64,000 nucleotides of DNA from JANMZO01 sp963763135 (GTDB taxonomy: Bacteria > Actinomycetota > Acidimicrobiia > Acidimicrobiales > JANYDT01). The number at the start of each line of letters is the position of its first letter. The first letter of the stretch is position 1. Below the pieces are notes generated by a model, which had not been told where the DNA came from, made no database searches, and saw only the letters and a program-made list of their open reading frames with translations. This document shows positions 24,332 to 33,552 of the stretch, piece after piece. The DNA is taken from contig CAVXNJ010000001.1 of the NCBI GenBank assembly GCA_963763135.1, positions 310,001-374,000 of the forward strand, written 5' to 3'. A program made the position numbers and the translations under genes.

Positions 24332-25519
24332 GTGAAAACGTCAGGTATCCGAACCGCCTCGCCCTTCCGTTCTGCCGCGTTTGTCAACGGGTTGGCGATC
24401 ACCTTTCTCGTGTTCTTCGCGCTCGGTTCGCTCTTTCCGATCGTGCCGCGACTCGTGACGAAAGGACTCCATGGCGATGAAGCCGATGTTGGTCGCATCG
24501 CGGCGACGTTCGCTGTTGCCGCGATTGTGTGCCGTCCACTCCTTTCACTCGTTCTGCGACAGGGGGTCCGGCGCCTTGGAATCATCGGTGCGTCGCTGAT
24601 GGCCATCGGCGTAACCGTGATGCTGCAGGCGAAGAACCTTCCGATGTTGGCCGGTTGCGAGGTGCTTATCGCGTTCGGTGAGACGTTCGTATGGACGTCG
24701 GTCGCCACGTTCACGACCGCTTCCGTTCCGCCGGACCGCCAGGCCGAGGCCATCGCCATGGGTTCGGGTCCGATCTTCGTGGCGTACGCCATCGGTCCGT
24801 TGGCCACCGACCACTTGGCGGTCACGCGCCAGTTCACGGCCGCGTTGCTGGTCCCACTGGGCTCCGCAGTTGCGGCCCTGGCGCTGTGTCTGCGCATTCG
24901 ACGGGAGTGGGCTCCGTCGTCAAAGACCACAAAGGGTCGTTTGACCCGCCGGGAGGTGTTCAATCCCAACGCGTTGCGACCGGGCGTCGCCTACCTGCTG
25001 ATTACCACCGGCTGGAGCGCCTGGTCGGCCTACATCGCCCTACGGGCCGATCGCCTCGGCATGAAGGGCGTCGGCGGACTATTCGTGGTGTACAGCGTCA
25101 CGTCACTGACAATTCGATTCTTCGGGGCGAAGATCCCGGAACGAATCGGCCTCAAACGGTGCGCCGCCGTAACCACTATGTCGATCTGCGTTGGACTTCT
25201 GATTATCGGGTTCAGCAGCAGTCCAAAGGGGCTGTACGCCGGCGCGGTGTTCATCGCCGGGGGAATATCACTGATGTTTCCGACGATGTCAGCGATCAGC
25301 CTGAAAGGGCTCACCGATCCCTCGGAACGGGGCTCGCTGCTGTCGAGCATCTCGATGTTCTTCGATATCGGCGTCGGCCTCGGCGGTCTGGTGCTTGGTC
25401 CGTTCGCCCGCGATCATGGCATCGACGTGGCGTTTCGCGTTGGCGCGGGCATCGTGATCCTGGCGCTCCCGCTCATCGCACGGCTCCAGATGCCCACCGA
25501 AACTCGACCGGGCGGCTGA
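24332..25519 (+). CDS. MFS transporter
   Basis: About 395 aa with 11-12 hydrophobic segments, e.g. NGLAITFLVFFALGSLFPIV, AGCEVLIAFGETFVWTSVAT and GLYAGAVFIAGGISLMFP. The loop after segment 2 (LRQGVRRLG) resembles the MFS A-motif region. The open frame extends 5' to 24143 but that part is not hydrophobic and overlaps the divergent fusion gene; the GTG at 24332 (MKTSGIRTASPF) is the most sensible start, though no ribosome site is seen. Substrate unknown; perhaps related to the divergent CoA-ester genes. Confidence 0.78.
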   Translation: MKTSGIRTASPFRSAAFVNGLAITFLVFFALGSLFPIVPRLVTKGLHGDEADVGRIAATFAVAAIVCRPLLSLVLRQGVRRLGIIGASLMAIGVTVMLQAKNLPMLAGCEVLIAFGETFVWTSVATFTTASVPPDRQAEAIAMGSGPIFVAYAIGPLATDHLAVTRQFTAALLVPLGSAVAALALCLRIRREWAPSSKTTKGRLTRREVFNPNALRPGVAYLLITTGWSAWSAYIALRADRLGMKGVGGLFVVYSVTSLTIRFFGAKIPERIGLKRCAAVTTMSICVGLLIIGFSSSPKGLYAGAVFIAGGISLMFPTMSAISLKGLTDPSERGSLLSSISMFFDIGVGLGGLVLGPFARDHGIDVAFRVGAGIVILALPLIARLQMPTETRPGG

Positions 25520-25635
25520 ATCGCGACCTGCGGACGTGACTCGCGAACTACGACGAAGGTCTGATTCCATGACCGACTCCTGACCGCCCAAAGTGGCTCC
25601 AGCGGCAAATCCCCCAACAACCGCAGGAGACCACG

Positions 25636-26280
25636 ATGAACACTTCCCGAAACCTTCGAATCGCCACCGCAACCACCGTGCTGGCGATCGTGACCCTGGG
25701 CCTCGCCGGAGGACCGGCATCCGCCGACAGGGGCGGCAGCAACAGCGGTCGCAACGGCGGCGACGATCGGCCCAGTTCATCAGTCGCCACCGTCGTCACC
25801 GTCGCCACCTCCGTGAACCCGACGATTACCACGGCGACGGTTCCCGGCGTAAGTACGCCCACGGTGCCCGGTCTGACAACCGCAACCACCGCGGTGCGTC
25901 GTGACGACAACGGCGGCTCGCGCGGCCGGGGAAGCGACGATCCGGCGAACCACGATGCCGACGACGACCACGACGACAACGACGACGATGCACCCCGTTC
26001 GAGTGTCCCCGGATCGACCACCCCAACGTCCGTAGCCGGATCCAGCACTGTCGGATCGAGCACGCCCGGATCAACCACTCCCGGATCAACCACTCCCGGA
26101 TCCAGCACTGTCGGATCGACCACTCCCGGATCAACCACTCCCGGATCAACTGCAGCGGTGAGGAGCAGTTCGGTCGTCGCGAAAGCGTCGACGCCCACGA
26201 CAACGGTGAAGCGAACCACCGTGACGACCAAGGTCGACCGTCGTACCCGGACCCGCACGCGCACCCGTTCCAGCCGATGA
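25636..26280 (+). CDS. Secreted Thr/Ser/Pro-rich protein
   Basis: 214 aa. Signal peptide with basic start, hydrophobic core TVLAIVTLGLAGG and an ASA-type cleavage site near residue 31. The rest is low complexity: an Asp-rich block (HDADDDHDDNDDD), five or six PGSTT/PGSST repeats (about 135-180) and a basic tail (RRTRTRTRTRSSR). GCAGGAG precedes the ATG. Likely an extracellular or wall-associated spacer protein; no enzymatic motif. Exported proteins of similar composition occur 2-4 kb downstream. Confidence 0.7.
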   Translation: MNTSRNLRIATATTVLAIVTLGLAGGPASADRGGSNSGRNGGDDRPSSSVATVVTVATSVNPTITTATVPGVSTPTVPGLTTATTAVRRDDNGGSRGRGSDDPANHDADDDHDDNDDDAPRSSVPGSTTPTSVAGSSTVGSSTPGSTTPGSTTPGSSTVGSTTPGSTTPGSTAAVRSSSVVAKASTPTTTVKRTTVTTKVDRRTRTRTRTRSSR

Positions 26281-26467
26281 AGAATCCCGGGTTCGGTTCG
26301 GATCACCCTGAGATCAACGTCGACGGTGAGGGCACCCCACGTCAGCGCGGTCTCCACTGGTCAACTCTCCATTGTTCAGCAATGCTGATCCGACCCGCAC
26401 CCGGTGCGGCCATCGCCCGACCCCTTCGCTGACCGCGTCCCAGTTCCCACGGCCTAACCTCCTCGTC

Positions 26468-27796
26468 ATGTCTCGCCGACCCCGCATCGTTGACTCCTCA
26501 GTGACGCGCTTCGGGTTGGCCGGGCTCGGAGCAGTACTCGTGCTTGGTGCGCTGACCCTCGTAGCCGTCTCTCGGATCAGCACGGGCGAGGCCCTTCGCG
26601 CGGCCGAAGAGCGGGCTCGCCTGGCGGGACGCGGGATCGTCGAACCCGCTCTCGACGACGCTATCGCCGAGCCCCCGTCGGGTTCAGCCAGCGGAAGCGA
26701 GCATGCTGCGGCGCTGGCCGCACTGGCGAAGCTCGATGAGCTCGTGCAGACGAGAGTGCTTTCTGATCGGGTGATTCGCGTGAAGGTGTGGACACCGACC
26801 GGCAAGATCGTCTACTCCGATGAACCCCAACTGGTCGGTCAGCAATTTGCTCCGAAGGCCGATCATGCCGAAGCGATCCGCGACGGCGGGATCCGCTCCG
26901 AAGTGGCCGAAACCGATGGACCGGAGAACCGTTTCGAACGGACATCCGGCCGTCTGCTCGAGGTGTACCTTCCGATTCGAACCGCAAACGGTACCCAGCT
27001 CGTGTACGAGCAATACGAGAAATACGACTCCCTGACCGGCAACAGCCGTCGTCTCCTACGACGACTCGCCCTCCCGCTCGGCGCCGGACTCGGGCTCCTG
27101 TGGCTCACCCAGTTGCCGCTGGCCCGTTCGCTCGCCCGTCGCGTTCGGCACGCCGAAGCCGAGAGAGTCGCATTACTCGAGCAGGTGGTGTTTGCCTCGG
27201 AACGCGAACGCGAACGCATCGCAGCGGACCTGCACGACGGCGTCGTACAGGACCTCGCCGGTCTGACGTTTGAGTTGTCTGCTGCCGTGAACACCGCGAC
27301 GTCCAAAGAGCAGCACGACTCGCTTCAACGTTCAGCCGACATCGCCCGATCATCCATGCGGCAGCTACGTTCATCGTTGGTTGACCTTCACCCACCGACC
27401 GTTCATGCGCTCGGTCTCGTTGAAGCCATCGACACGGTGGCGCAGCTGCTACGCGACGAGGGCATCGATGTATCAATCGACATTGATGTTCCTGAACTCG
27501 ACACCGACACCGAGTCGCTTCTGTACCGAAATGCGCAGGAGTTGCTTCGCAATGTACGGGAGCATGCCGGCGCTAAGCGCGTGACAGTGGTGTCGAAGAC
27601 ATCTCCGAACAACGTGAGCCTCATCATCACCGACGACGGACGCGGATTCTCGAAAGGCGAACTCAGCGAACGTAAGCGCGCAGGGCATCTCGGCCTCGAC
27701 CTGCAACAGGCTCTCATAACGAGGGCCGGAGGCAAACTTACTCTCACGTCGCTTCCCGGACACGGGACGACGGCAACCGTTGAGGTCCCCCGATGA
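26468..27796 (+). CDS. Sensor histidine kinase, HisKA_3 type
   Basis: 442 aa. One membrane helix near the N-terminus (FGLAGLGAVLVLGALTLVAV), an extracytoplasmic sensor of about 180 aa, a second helix (LALPLGAGLGLLWLTQLPLA), then the dimerisation motif ERERIAADLHDGVVQDL (phospho-His) and an ATPase domain with NAQELLRNVREHAG, DDGRGF and GHLGLDL. TAACCT lies 7 nt before the ATG (leaderless). The stop overlaps the regulator gene start by ATGA. The external sensor suggests detection of an envelope or environmental cue. Confidence 0.93.
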   Translation: MSRRPRIVDSSVTRFGLAGLGAVLVLGALTLVAVSRISTGEALRAAEERARLAGRGIVEPALDDAIAEPPSGSASGSEHAAALAALAKLDELVQTRVLSDRVIRVKVWTPTGKIVYSDEPQLVGQQFAPKADHAEAIRDGGIRSEVAETDGPENRFERTSGRLLEVYLPIRTANGTQLVYEQYEKYDSLTGNSRRLLRRLALPLGAGLGLLWLTQLPLARSLARRVRHAEAERVALLEQVVFASERERERIAADLHDGVVQDLAGLTFELSAAVNTATSKEQHDSLQRSADIARSSMRQLRSSLVDLHPPTVHALGLVEAIDTVAQLLRDEGIDVSIDIDVPELDTDTESLLYRNAQELLRNVREHAGAKRVTVVSKTSPNNVSLIITDDGRGFSKGELSERKRAGHLGLDLQQALITRAGGKLTLTSLPGHGTTATVEVPR

Positions 27797-28446
27797 GCGA
27801 TATTCCCGACACCATTGAAACGTCCGGCATCAGTGTCCTCCTGTGCGACGACCACATCGTCGTGTCGGCTGGGCTCGAACGTCTTCTCTCGACATTCGAA
27901 GGAATTCGGGTTGTGGCCGTCGCCAACGACGGAGCCACTGCGGTCACGCTCGCGCAGCAGCACCGTCCGACCGTGGTGTTGATGGACCTGCAGATGCCCG
28001 GGATGGACGGCATTGAAGCGACCAAGCGCATTCGTACCGCGGCACCGGAGTCCAACGTCGTCATCCTCACCTCCTTCTCGGACCGACCACGGATTCAGAG
28101 TGCCTTGGCCGCCGGGGCGATCGGCTACCAACTGAAAGACGCGACACCGACCGAGATCGAACAGGCCATCCGGGCCGCCGCTCGCGGCGAGGCTCCGCTC
28201 GGTTCGAAAGTCGCGATGGCGCTGGTGCGAACCAGCGCCGCTGATCTGGTGGACCTGAGCCCGCGCGAACTTGAAACGCTCGCGTTGATCGCCAAAGGGT
28301 TTCCCAACAAGCAAATCGCCCGTTCGCTCGGAATCGCGGAGGCGACGGTCAAGGCGCACATCACGTCGATCTTCCGTTCCATTGGCGTGGAGAACCGCAC
28401 CCAGGCGGCGCGTTGGTACGAACGCCATCACGGAGAAGTCCGATGA
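27793..28446 (+). CDS. NarL/FixJ-type response regulator
   Basis: 217 aa. Receiver: acidic LLCDDH, phospho-Asp in VVLMDLQMPGMDG, VILTSF and the Lys in YQLKDATP. HTH: LSPRELETLALIAKGFPNKQ then EATVKAHITSIFRSIGVENR. The ATGA overlap couples it to the kinase gene, and another ATGA overlap couples it to the Gly/Ser-rich exported protein, so the three genes are one operon. Confidence 0.93.
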   Translation: MSDIPDTIETSGISVLLCDDHIVVSAGLERLLSTFEGIRVVAVANDGATAVTLAQQHRPTVVLMDLQMPGMDGIEATKRIRTAAPESNVVILTSFSDRPRIQSALAAGAIGYQLKDATPTEIEQAIRAAARGEAPLGSKVAMALVRTSAADLVDLSPRELETLALIAKGFPNKQIARSLGIAEATVKAHITSIFRSIGVENRTQAARWYERHHGEVR

Positions 28447-29411
28447 GGCGCGTCGGTTCTGGCGCTGTCGGTGGTGTCAGTGGGGTCGACGGTGTCGGTG
28501 GTGTCGGGGCGAAGAGAAGGCGATCCGTTCTTGCCGCGCTTCTGACCGTGGCCCTCGCCCTGTCGACGGCGCCCGCAGTCGCTTCGGGAGGATCGGGTTC
28601 CGGTTCCTCCGGATCTTCGGGCTCCGGTTCCTCGGGATCCTCCGGTTCGTCGGGATCGTCGAGTTCGTCGGGCTCCGGTTCGGGAACCTCAGGGTCGGGG
28701 TCTTCAGGATCCGGAAGTTCGGGGACATCGGGATCGGGATCATCGGGATCGGGATCATCGGGCGGTGCCGTCACGACGAAGATCAGTTCGCAGAATTCGG
28801 GTACCTCGGGATCGTCTGGTTCAGGAAGTTCCGGTTCGGGTTCGGGAATTTCGGGTTCGTCGGGCAGCGGCAGCTCGGGTTCCGGAACCTCGGGATCCGG
28901 AAGCTCGGGGTCGTCGGGATCGTCGGGCAGCGGAAGCTCGGGATCGTCGAAATCGACAGTCGAAGAAGACGATGATGACGAGTCTCCGGTCAGCCTCCCC
29001 GCGTCCTCAACGTCGGTGGTCCCGCAGCAGGCGCCGACGCAAACGGCCACCACGTCAACAAAACCCACACCTACGACACCAACGACAACGATGGCGTCGC
29101 CCACCACCACGAAGGAGGGATCTTCCCAACAGAAGCTTTCCACGTCAGTGTCGTGTGGAAAGCGTTCGCTGTGGTTGGGCGTGGAAGTCACCAACCGACA
29201 AATCCGGGTTCGATCCCGCGTCTCGCCGAGCAGCTCCGCACTGTGGTCCGCCACCATCCTGCAGGACCGTCACATCGTCTGGAAGGGCACGGTCAGAAAA
29301 GGCGAACTCGATCGACGATTGATGAACCTGGCCGGCTCCGAGGCGATTTCGGTCCGCTTGTCCGATGGCCAGGGGTCGGTGTGCAGCGCGGCAATCACCA
29401 CACGCGGGTAA
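28443..29411 (+). CDS. Exported Gly/Ser-repeat protein in a two-component operon
   Basis: 322 aa. A long basic N-region and hydrophobic core (VLAALLTVALALSTAPAVA) form a signal peptide ending near residue 47. Residues about 48-170 are almost only Gly and Ser (GSGSSGS-type repeats, with a short interruption AVTTKISSQNSGT). An acidic run EEDDDDE, a Thr/Pro linker and a C-terminal domain of about 95 aa with two Cys follow (SVSCGKRSLWLGVEVTNRQI to GSVCSAAITT). The globular end is probably the working part, held away from the surface by the flexible linker. The start overlaps the regulator stop (ATGA). Confidence 0.75.
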   Translation: MRRVGSGAVGGVSGVDGVGGVGAKRRRSVLAALLTVALALSTAPAVASGGSGSGSSGSSGSGSSGSSGSSGSSSSSGSGSGTSGSGSSGSGSSGTSGSGSSGSGSSGGAVTTKISSQNSGTSGSSGSGSSGSGSGISGSSGSGSSGSGTSGSGSSGSSGSSGSGSSGSSKSTVEEDDDDESPVSLPASSTSVVPQQAPTQTATTSTKPTPTTPTTTMASPTTTKEGSSQQKLSTSVSCGKRSLWLGVEVTNRQIRVRSRVSPSSSALWSATILQDRHIVWKGTVRKGELDRRLMNLAGSEAISVRLSDGQGSVCSAAITTRG

Positions 29412-29576
29412 CCAGGGGCACGGAGCCGGTAGATCGACCCTTCATACACAGCCAGCTCAACGAGAACTCTTACCCGGCTCTCGCCTGAACTGAGCGGGTT
29501 TCTTACGAATGCCCGCCAAGGTGCCCGGTACCGGAAACGCCACTTCGGCGGTTCCTCACCTCCCAGGAGCACCTGC

Positions 29577-30263
29577 ATGCGTTCTACCGCTGTATCAACA
29601 CCGTCGTCATTCGTCACGTTCCGTCGAATCACCGTCGCCGGTTGCCTGGCCGGGGCATCAGTCCTAGCGCTCGGCAGTTCAGCTTTTGCCCAAACAACCA
29701 CAACGCCAGGGTCAACCACGACCGCAACCAACTCAGCGAAGGCCGGACGACCGTCGCCGCTCACTGCTGCCCAGCAAGCGTGTCTTACGTCGAAGGGTTT
29801 CGGCCCGAAGTCCAAGCCGGCCGTCGGATCCGCGCCAGCGACCAAGACGACAAAAACGGAGGCGGAACGAACCGCTGAACGGATTGCTCGCGAGGCTGCG
29901 GCCAAGGCCTGTGGCGTGACCCTTCCGGCCGGTGGCCGGGGTGGACGCGGCGGAGGCGGTGGCCACGGTCCCGGAGGAAAAGATGGATCGGCCCTCACCG
30001 CTGACCAACAGGCATGCCTGACCACAAAGGGATTCCCCAAGTCGGCCGCGCCGGCCGCAGGAAACACAGCCACGAAGCCCGCGGCCCCTACCGCCGACCA
30101 ACGGACGGCGTTTGAAGCAGCCGCCAAAGCGTGTGGAATCACCGTGCCGCTCGGAGGCGGACACGGGGGTCGCGGCGCCGGGGGTCACGGCGATGGCGCC
30201 GGGCGCGGTCAGGGTGGCGGCAAGTCAGCCAACAAGACCACGGCAACGACGATCAAGGCCTAG
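29577..30263 (+). CDS. Secreted protein with duplicated Cys-containing module
   Basis: 228 aa with a signal peptide (VAGCLAGASVLALGSSAFAQ). The mature part contains two copies of one module: LTAAQQACLTSKGF with EAAAKACGVTLPAG, then LTADQQACLTTKGF with EAAAKACGITVPLG. Each has two Cys that could pair. Gly/His-rich linkers (GGRGGRGGGGGHG) follow each copy. Modules like this occur in small exported actinobacterial proteins of unknown function. A terminator hairpin follows about 70 bp downstream. Confidence 0.68.
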   Translation: MRSTAVSTPSSFVTFRRITVAGCLAGASVLALGSSAFAQTTTTPGSTTTATNSAKAGRPSPLTAAQQACLTSKGFGPKSKPAVGSAPATKTTKTEAERTAERIAREAAAKACGVTLPAGGRGGRGGGGGHGPGGKDGSALTADQQACLTTKGFPKSAAPAAGNTATKPAAPTADQRTAFEAAAKACGITVPLGGGHGGRGAGGHGDGAGRGQGGGKSANKTTATTIKA

Positions 30264-30704
30264 ATACGCCCGGGCCGTCGTGGGCGAGCTGAGCCTGTGA
30301 ACGAAACTATGCACACATAGATATTTATTGGAGATTGGCCCGGCTCAACGCCGGGCCAATTGCGTTGGAAACGACATGAAACCCACGGAATTCATTTGGC
30401 TTTGCAATCATCCCCGCGTTCCGCACGTTCGAGAAGCACCCGAGAACCCAGTAACGACGGGCATAGTGGGGCTGAACCGCGAGAGCGAGAAGTGTCAGCA
30501 GCGGTGACAGTAGAGCCGAGAGTTCACGTGATTGTTACTCTCGTCAATTGACGGAACGATTGTTTCACGGTAGAACGGACGAGCCACTTGCGACCAGCGG
30601 GTGGACACTGTCGTATCCGTCAAACCAACGCGCACTAAACCGCGCGTAACGGCTGAGGCAGTGCCCGTTGTGCTGGTTGCCACCACTATGGGGGACCTAT
30701 CTAC
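30264..30704. other. 441-bp intergenic region upstream of the peptide importer
   Basis: No credible gene. It holds one dispersed 12-bp motif (30309-30320), a hairpin terminator (30334-30360), a perfect 12-bp palindrome CGTCAATTGACG (30542-30553) and a weak TTGACG/TAGAAC promoter candidate (30549-30554, 30571-30576). A GGGGGA ribosome site stands 10 nt before the ATG at 30705. A long leader between the candidate promoter and the gene is possible. Confidence 0.5.
30334..30360. terminator. Hairpin terminator after the secreted protein gene
   Basis: TTGGCCCGGC (30335-30344) pairs with GCCGGGCCAA (30350-30359) around a TCAAC loop; the stem extends by one A-T pair. It is followed by a short TTGCG only, so termination strength is uncertain. 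Confidence 0.7.
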
Positions 30705-32372
30705 ATGAGTATTGACCGTTACAGCCTGGAAGCTCAGCGCTTTGGGTTGTCCGAACGTGAAAACCACCTGATCGACGAAATGCGAACCGGCGGCCTTTCC
30801 CGTCGTGAGTTCTTGGCGGCCGCTTCGGTGGCCGGTATGGGCATGTCACTCGCTGGTCTTTTCGCTGGCGGCTCGACCGCCGGCGCCGCAACCAAGGCGG
30901 CATCGACCAAGCGCAAGCCACTCCTCAAGCTCAGCACGCTTGCCCCCGGCAGCGCTCTTGACCCGGTCATCATCAACAACGGCGGCGCCCTCCTTCTCCT
31001 CGGCCTGGCCGGCGAGTATCTCTGCTGGGACAACAACAAGGGTGTTCTCGAACCCCGCGTCGCAGAGAAGTGGACGGCCAACGCTGACTCCACCGTCTGG
31101 ACGTTCAAGATCCGCAAGGGCATCACGTTCCACAACGGCGCCAAGCTCACCGCCGACGACGTCGTGGCGACCTTCGAACGTTTGGCTGATCCGGCCAACA
31201 AGTCGAACGCGCTCTCGGTGTTCAAGGGCATCCTGCAGAAGGGCAACACCACCAAGGTCGACGCCTACACGGTGCAGTTCAAACTCGACCAGCCCGTTGG
31301 CGCATGGCCGTACCAGGTCAGCTCCGACAACTACAACGCCATCATCTTGCCGAAGAACTACACCGGCGGATGGGACAAAACCTTCATCGGTTGCGGCCCG
31401 TGGATCATGGAGAAGTACGTCGTCGATCAGGGCGTGACCTTCAAGCGCAACCCGACCTACTGGGACAAGACCCGCCAGCCGAACTTCGAGAAGCTGCAAG
31501 TCACCCAGTACAAAGATGACAGCGCTCGTCTCGCCGCCCTCCAGTCCGGTCAAAACGACTGGGACGCGTTCGCGTCTGCGACCACGGCCTCAACCCTTCG
31601 CAACGACAGCAACTTCGTCGTCGGTCAATCACCGACCAACGGTCACCTGCAGATCCACCTCCGCTGCGACAAGGGCCCGTTTGCGGCCGACAAGCGTCTG
31701 CGCCAGGCTCTGCTGCTGTCACTCGACCGGCCCGGCATCATTGCCGGTGTCGTCGACGGCTTTGGCGTGATCGGCAACGACACGCCAGTCGGGCCCGCCT
31801 ACGCGACCGCCGACAAGACCACCGCTCAGCGCAAGAAAGACATCGCCAAGGCCAAGCAGCTGATGAAAGACGCCGGTAAAGAAAACGGCTTCGACGTCAC
31901 GCTCTCAACGTGGGGCCGAGCCGACCTCAAGTTGCTGTCGCAGGTCGTGAAGCAGTCCGCGAAGGAAATCGGCATCAACGTCACCATCGACATCGCCGAC
32001 GACGACGGCTCCGCCTACTACGACGACAAGCGTTCGCCAAGCTGGCTGAACTCCGACTTCGGCATCACCGAATACGGTCACCGCGGCGTGCCGAACGTGT
32101 ACCTCAACTCGGCGCTCATCACCGGTGGTTCGTGGCAGGCGGCGCACTACTCGAATCCCGAGTTCGACACGGCCGCCAAGGCCTACATGGCTTCGCCGGA
32201 TATCACCGTGCAGAAGGCCCAGGCCAAGAAGATGCAGGAGATTCTCCTCGAGGATTCGCCGATCGGCTTCACCTACTTCGGCAGCGCACTCGATGTATCG
32301 AAGAAGGGCATCACCGGCAACTACACCAACGGTATGAACGCCATCGAAACGACCCGAACCAAGATGGCCTAA
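30705..32372 (+). CDS. Peptide/nickel-type ABC substrate-binding protein, Tat-exported
   Basis: 555 aa. Twin-arginine signal LSRREFLAAASVAGMGMSLAG after a 30-residue N-extension. Family 5 extracellular solute-binding domain: AEKWTANADSTVWTFKIRKG, ITFHNGAKLTADDVVATFERL, YWDKTRQPNFEKL and a C-terminal lobe. Such proteins deliver oligopeptides or similar ligands to Dpp/Opp permeases. A perfect terminator (32401-32438) separates this gene from the permease genes, which would allow the binding protein to be made in excess. Codons are strikingly optimised (AAG, GGC, AAC), implying high expression. Confidence 0.92.
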   Translation: MSIDRYSLEAQRFGLSERENHLIDEMRTGGLSRREFLAAASVAGMGMSLAGLFAGGSTAGAATKAASTKRKPLLKLSTLAPGSALDPVIINNGGALLLLGLAGEYLCWDNNKGVLEPRVAEKWTANADSTVWTFKIRKGITFHNGAKLTADDVVATFERLADPANKSNALSVFKGILQKGNTTKVDAYTVQFKLDQPVGAWPYQVSSDNYNAIILPKNYTGGWDKTFIGCGPWIMEKYVVDQGVTFKRNPTYWDKTRQPNFEKLQVTQYKDDSARLAALQSGQNDWDAFASATTASTLRNDSNFVVGQSPTNGHLQIHLRCDKGPFAADKRLRQALLLSLDRPGIIAGVVDGFGVIGNDTPVGPAYATADKTTAQRKKDIAKAKQLMKDAGKENGFDVTLSTWGRADLKLLSQVVKQSAKEIGINVTIDIADDDGSAYYDDKRSPSWLNSDFGITEYGHRGVPNVYLNSALITGGSWQAAHYSNPEFDTAAKAYMASPDITVQKAQAKKMQEILLEDSPIGFTYFGSALDVSKKGITGNYTNGMNAIETTRTKMA

Positions 32373-32400
32373 GTCGCCCTGCGACACCAGCAGTTCCGAC

Positions 32401-32438
32401 GGCTCGCGCAACGCACGTTGCGCGAGCCGTTTCTTTTT
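32401..32438 (+). terminator. Intrinsic terminator
   Basis: GGCTCGCGCAAC (32401-32412) and GTTGCGCGAGCC (32417-32428) form a perfect 12-bp stem with a GCAC loop, followed by GTTTCTTTTTCT. The T-tract gives + strand polarity. It ends the binding-protein transcript before the permease operon. Confidence 0.9.
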
Positions 32439-32600
32439 CTGTCAGGTTCCGTTCACACGACCTCGGATTTGTGAAGTATCTTCCGCCATGGTCTTAGCGC
32501 CCAACCCCGCACGTCGGTCCCCACCCGAGTGTGATCTGCGCTCAGCTCCGCCCGCCCCGTATCACCACCCGCCGTTCCGGCTCGAAGTGAGTTCGACTGT

Positions 32601-33552
32601 ATGAAGCGTTTTCTTCTCCGTCGCCTGGTCCTTGCTGTTTTCACGTTGTTCATGTTGACGCTTCTCGTATTCTTCGCCACCCACCTACTGCCCGGTGACG
32701 TCGCCAAGAAAATCCTCGGGGCATTCGCCGACCCGGAAGCCATCAAAGCGAAGAACCACGAACTCGGTATGGACCGACCAATCCCGGTGCAGTACTTCTC
32801 CTGGATCAGCGACACCATGTCGGGCGATCTCGGTAAATCGCTGCTCTACGACGTGCCCGTCACCGAGAAGCTCGGCGAAGCGATTCCGAAGTCGCTCAAA
32901 CTCGCAGCGTTTGCCTTCTTGCTGGTGGTTCCCGCAAGCATTTTCGGCGGGGTCTTCGCGGCCCTGCGCCGAGGCCGGCCGATCGACCGCATCATCACCA
33001 TCGGTGGATTGTCGGCCGCGGTCATTCCTGAGTTCGTGTGGGCAGTGTTCTTCATCCTGATCTTCGGTGTGAAACTCAAGTGGCTGCCGGTTTCGGCCAC
33101 GCCACCAGACGGCGCCAGCATCATCACCCAGTACCGGTATCTGATCCTCCCGGCCATGTGCCTGGTCATGGTGCTCTTTGGCTACATTGCCCGCATCACT
33201 CGAGCTGGTGTCATCGAAGCACTCGATTCCGACTACACCCGGACCGCCGCTGAAGGGGCTCCCGAACCGGACCGTCATCAACCGGCACGTGCTGCGCAAC
33301 GCACTCGTTCCCACCATCGCCGTGACCGCCACCCAGATCGGCTACCTGATCGGCGGCCTCGTGGCCGTGGAATTGGCCTTCAACTACCGAGGTTTCGGGC
33401 TTCTGTTGCTCGAGAGTGTCCGGCAGCGAGACTTCCCCCTCCTACAGGCTTGCGTTCTCCTCACCGGAACGGTCTTCGTGATTACCACGCTGCTAGCTGA
33501 CCTCATCTACACCGCGTTGAACCCTCGCATCCGTCAGGCGGTCCTCGGATGA
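32601..33552 (+). pseudogene. DppB/OppB-type ABC permease with a frameshift
   Basis: The first frame gives MKRFLLRRLVLAVFTLFML and HLLPGDVAKKIL (family hallmark LPGD) through CLVMVLFGYIARITRAGVIE to DYTRTA. After about 33247 the protein continues in the +1 frame as KGLPNRTVINRHVLRNALVP, LAFNYRGFGLLLLESVRQRD to the stop at 33552. The EAA loop (normally RTARAKG) is where the shift falls. Total about 316 aa, six membrane helices, normal for the family. Because the downstream partner is intact, an indel error or recoding must be considered. Confidence 0.8.

Noticed and set aside
28361..29257. 298-aa minus-strand frame rich in Asp/Pro/Glu opposite the Gly/Ser protein
   Set aside because: It is the complement of GSS-type codons; the plus-strand frame has a signal peptide and an operon-coupled start.
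30561..30576. Possible parS site (TGTTTCACGG...)
   Set aside because: Only the left half matches TGTTTCAC-GTGAAACA; the right half (GTAGAAC) does not, and no parAB genes are near.
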